This document shows positions 6,519 to 6,539 of a stretch of 6,539 nt of DNA, piece after piece. The position numbers and the translations under genes are program-made. A model generated the notes under the pieces. It was not told the DNA's origin, did no database searches, and saw nothing but the letters and a program-made list of their open reading frames with translations. How positions within the stretch are numbered: position 1 is the stretch's first letter; each line of letters begins with the position of its first letter. Location: the NCBI GenBank assembly GCA_019409045.1, contig DXVG01000007.1, forward strand, positions 1-6,539, written 5' to 3'. The stretch comes from Clostridiales bacterium. Lineage in GTDB: Bacteria; Bacillota; Clostridia; Christensenellales; Aristaeellaceae.

Positions 6519-6539
6519 CTGTCTCTTATACACATCTCC
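6519..6539 (+). other. Nextera/Tn5 mosaic-end adapter remnant (sequencing artefact)
   Basis: CTGTCTCTTATACACATCT (6519-6537) is exactly the 19-bp Tn5 mosaic end used in Nextera libraries, and the last CC (6538-6539) matches the start of the adjoining read-2 adapter. It is AT-rich in GC-rich surroundings and sits at the very end of the window. It adds LSLIHIS to the glycosyltransferase frame and creates the false start MYKRQ on the minus strand. Confidence 0.97.

Noticed and set aside
5736..6533. 265-codon minus-strand frame beginning MYKRQ
   Set aside because: Its start codon lies in the Nextera adapter, it is antisense to the membrane glycosyltransferase, and it runs through the divergent promoter region.

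Overview
The window is GC-rich bacterial DNA that looks like a high-GC member of the Firmicutes (Clostridia-like). Supporting this are strong AGGAGG-type ribosome binding sites, sigma-A-type promoters with extended -10 boxes, intrinsic terminators with U-tracts, and a mix of LemA/TPM, sorbose-phosphate and GtrA-type surface-glycan genes. The genus cannot be named from the sequence. The last 21 bases are a Nextera (Tn5 mosaic-end) adapter, so the right edge is a contig end from short-read sequencing and not a biological junction.

Layout. (1) Bases 2-1387, plus strand: the 3' end of a LemA-family gene, then, 6 bp later, a TPM-domain (YgcG-like) protein with a signal peptide, one membrane segment and a long Gly/Arg/Ser tail. 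This is a common envelope gene pair. (2) Bases 1438-3661, plus strand: a clear promoter (TTCACA, 17 bp, TGC-TATAAT) drives a two-gene unit, a sorbitol-6-phosphate 2-dehydrogenase (SrlD-like SDR) and an L-sorbose-1-phosphate reductase (SorE-like medium-chain dehydrogenase). Together they would turn L-sorbose-1-phosphate into D-glucitol-6-phosphate and then fructose-6-phosphate. No PTS transporter or regulator lies next to them here. (3) Bases 3627-3674: two intrinsic terminators, one per strand, share one hairpin arm and end the converging units. (4) Bases 3689-5735, minus strand: a FAD-dependent UDP-galactopyranose-mutase-like protein and a downstream GtrA-family four-helix membrane protein whose genes overlap by 8 bp. 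(5) Bases 5736-5915: a divergent control region with one good promoter per strand and a 9+9 bp palindrome over the minus-strand -35 box. (6) Bases 5916-6518, plus strand: the N-terminal part of a polytopic GT39-like membrane glycosyltransferase, cut by the contig end.

The right-hand genes (UGM-like flavoprotein, GtrA, integral-membrane glycosyltransferase) fit a locus for making or modifying surface polysaccharide or lipid-linked sugars. The left-hand genes are a general envelope pair followed by a sugar-phosphate catabolic pair. I see no RNA genes, CRISPR arrays, insertion sequences or phage genes. Nothing here clearly amounts to a new system; the points most worth a second look are the shared-arm terminator, the palindrome in the divergent promoter region, the transporter-less sorbose-phosphate pair, the odd Cys-rich and RGG-like parts of the TPM protein, and the adapter-encoded false protein ends.
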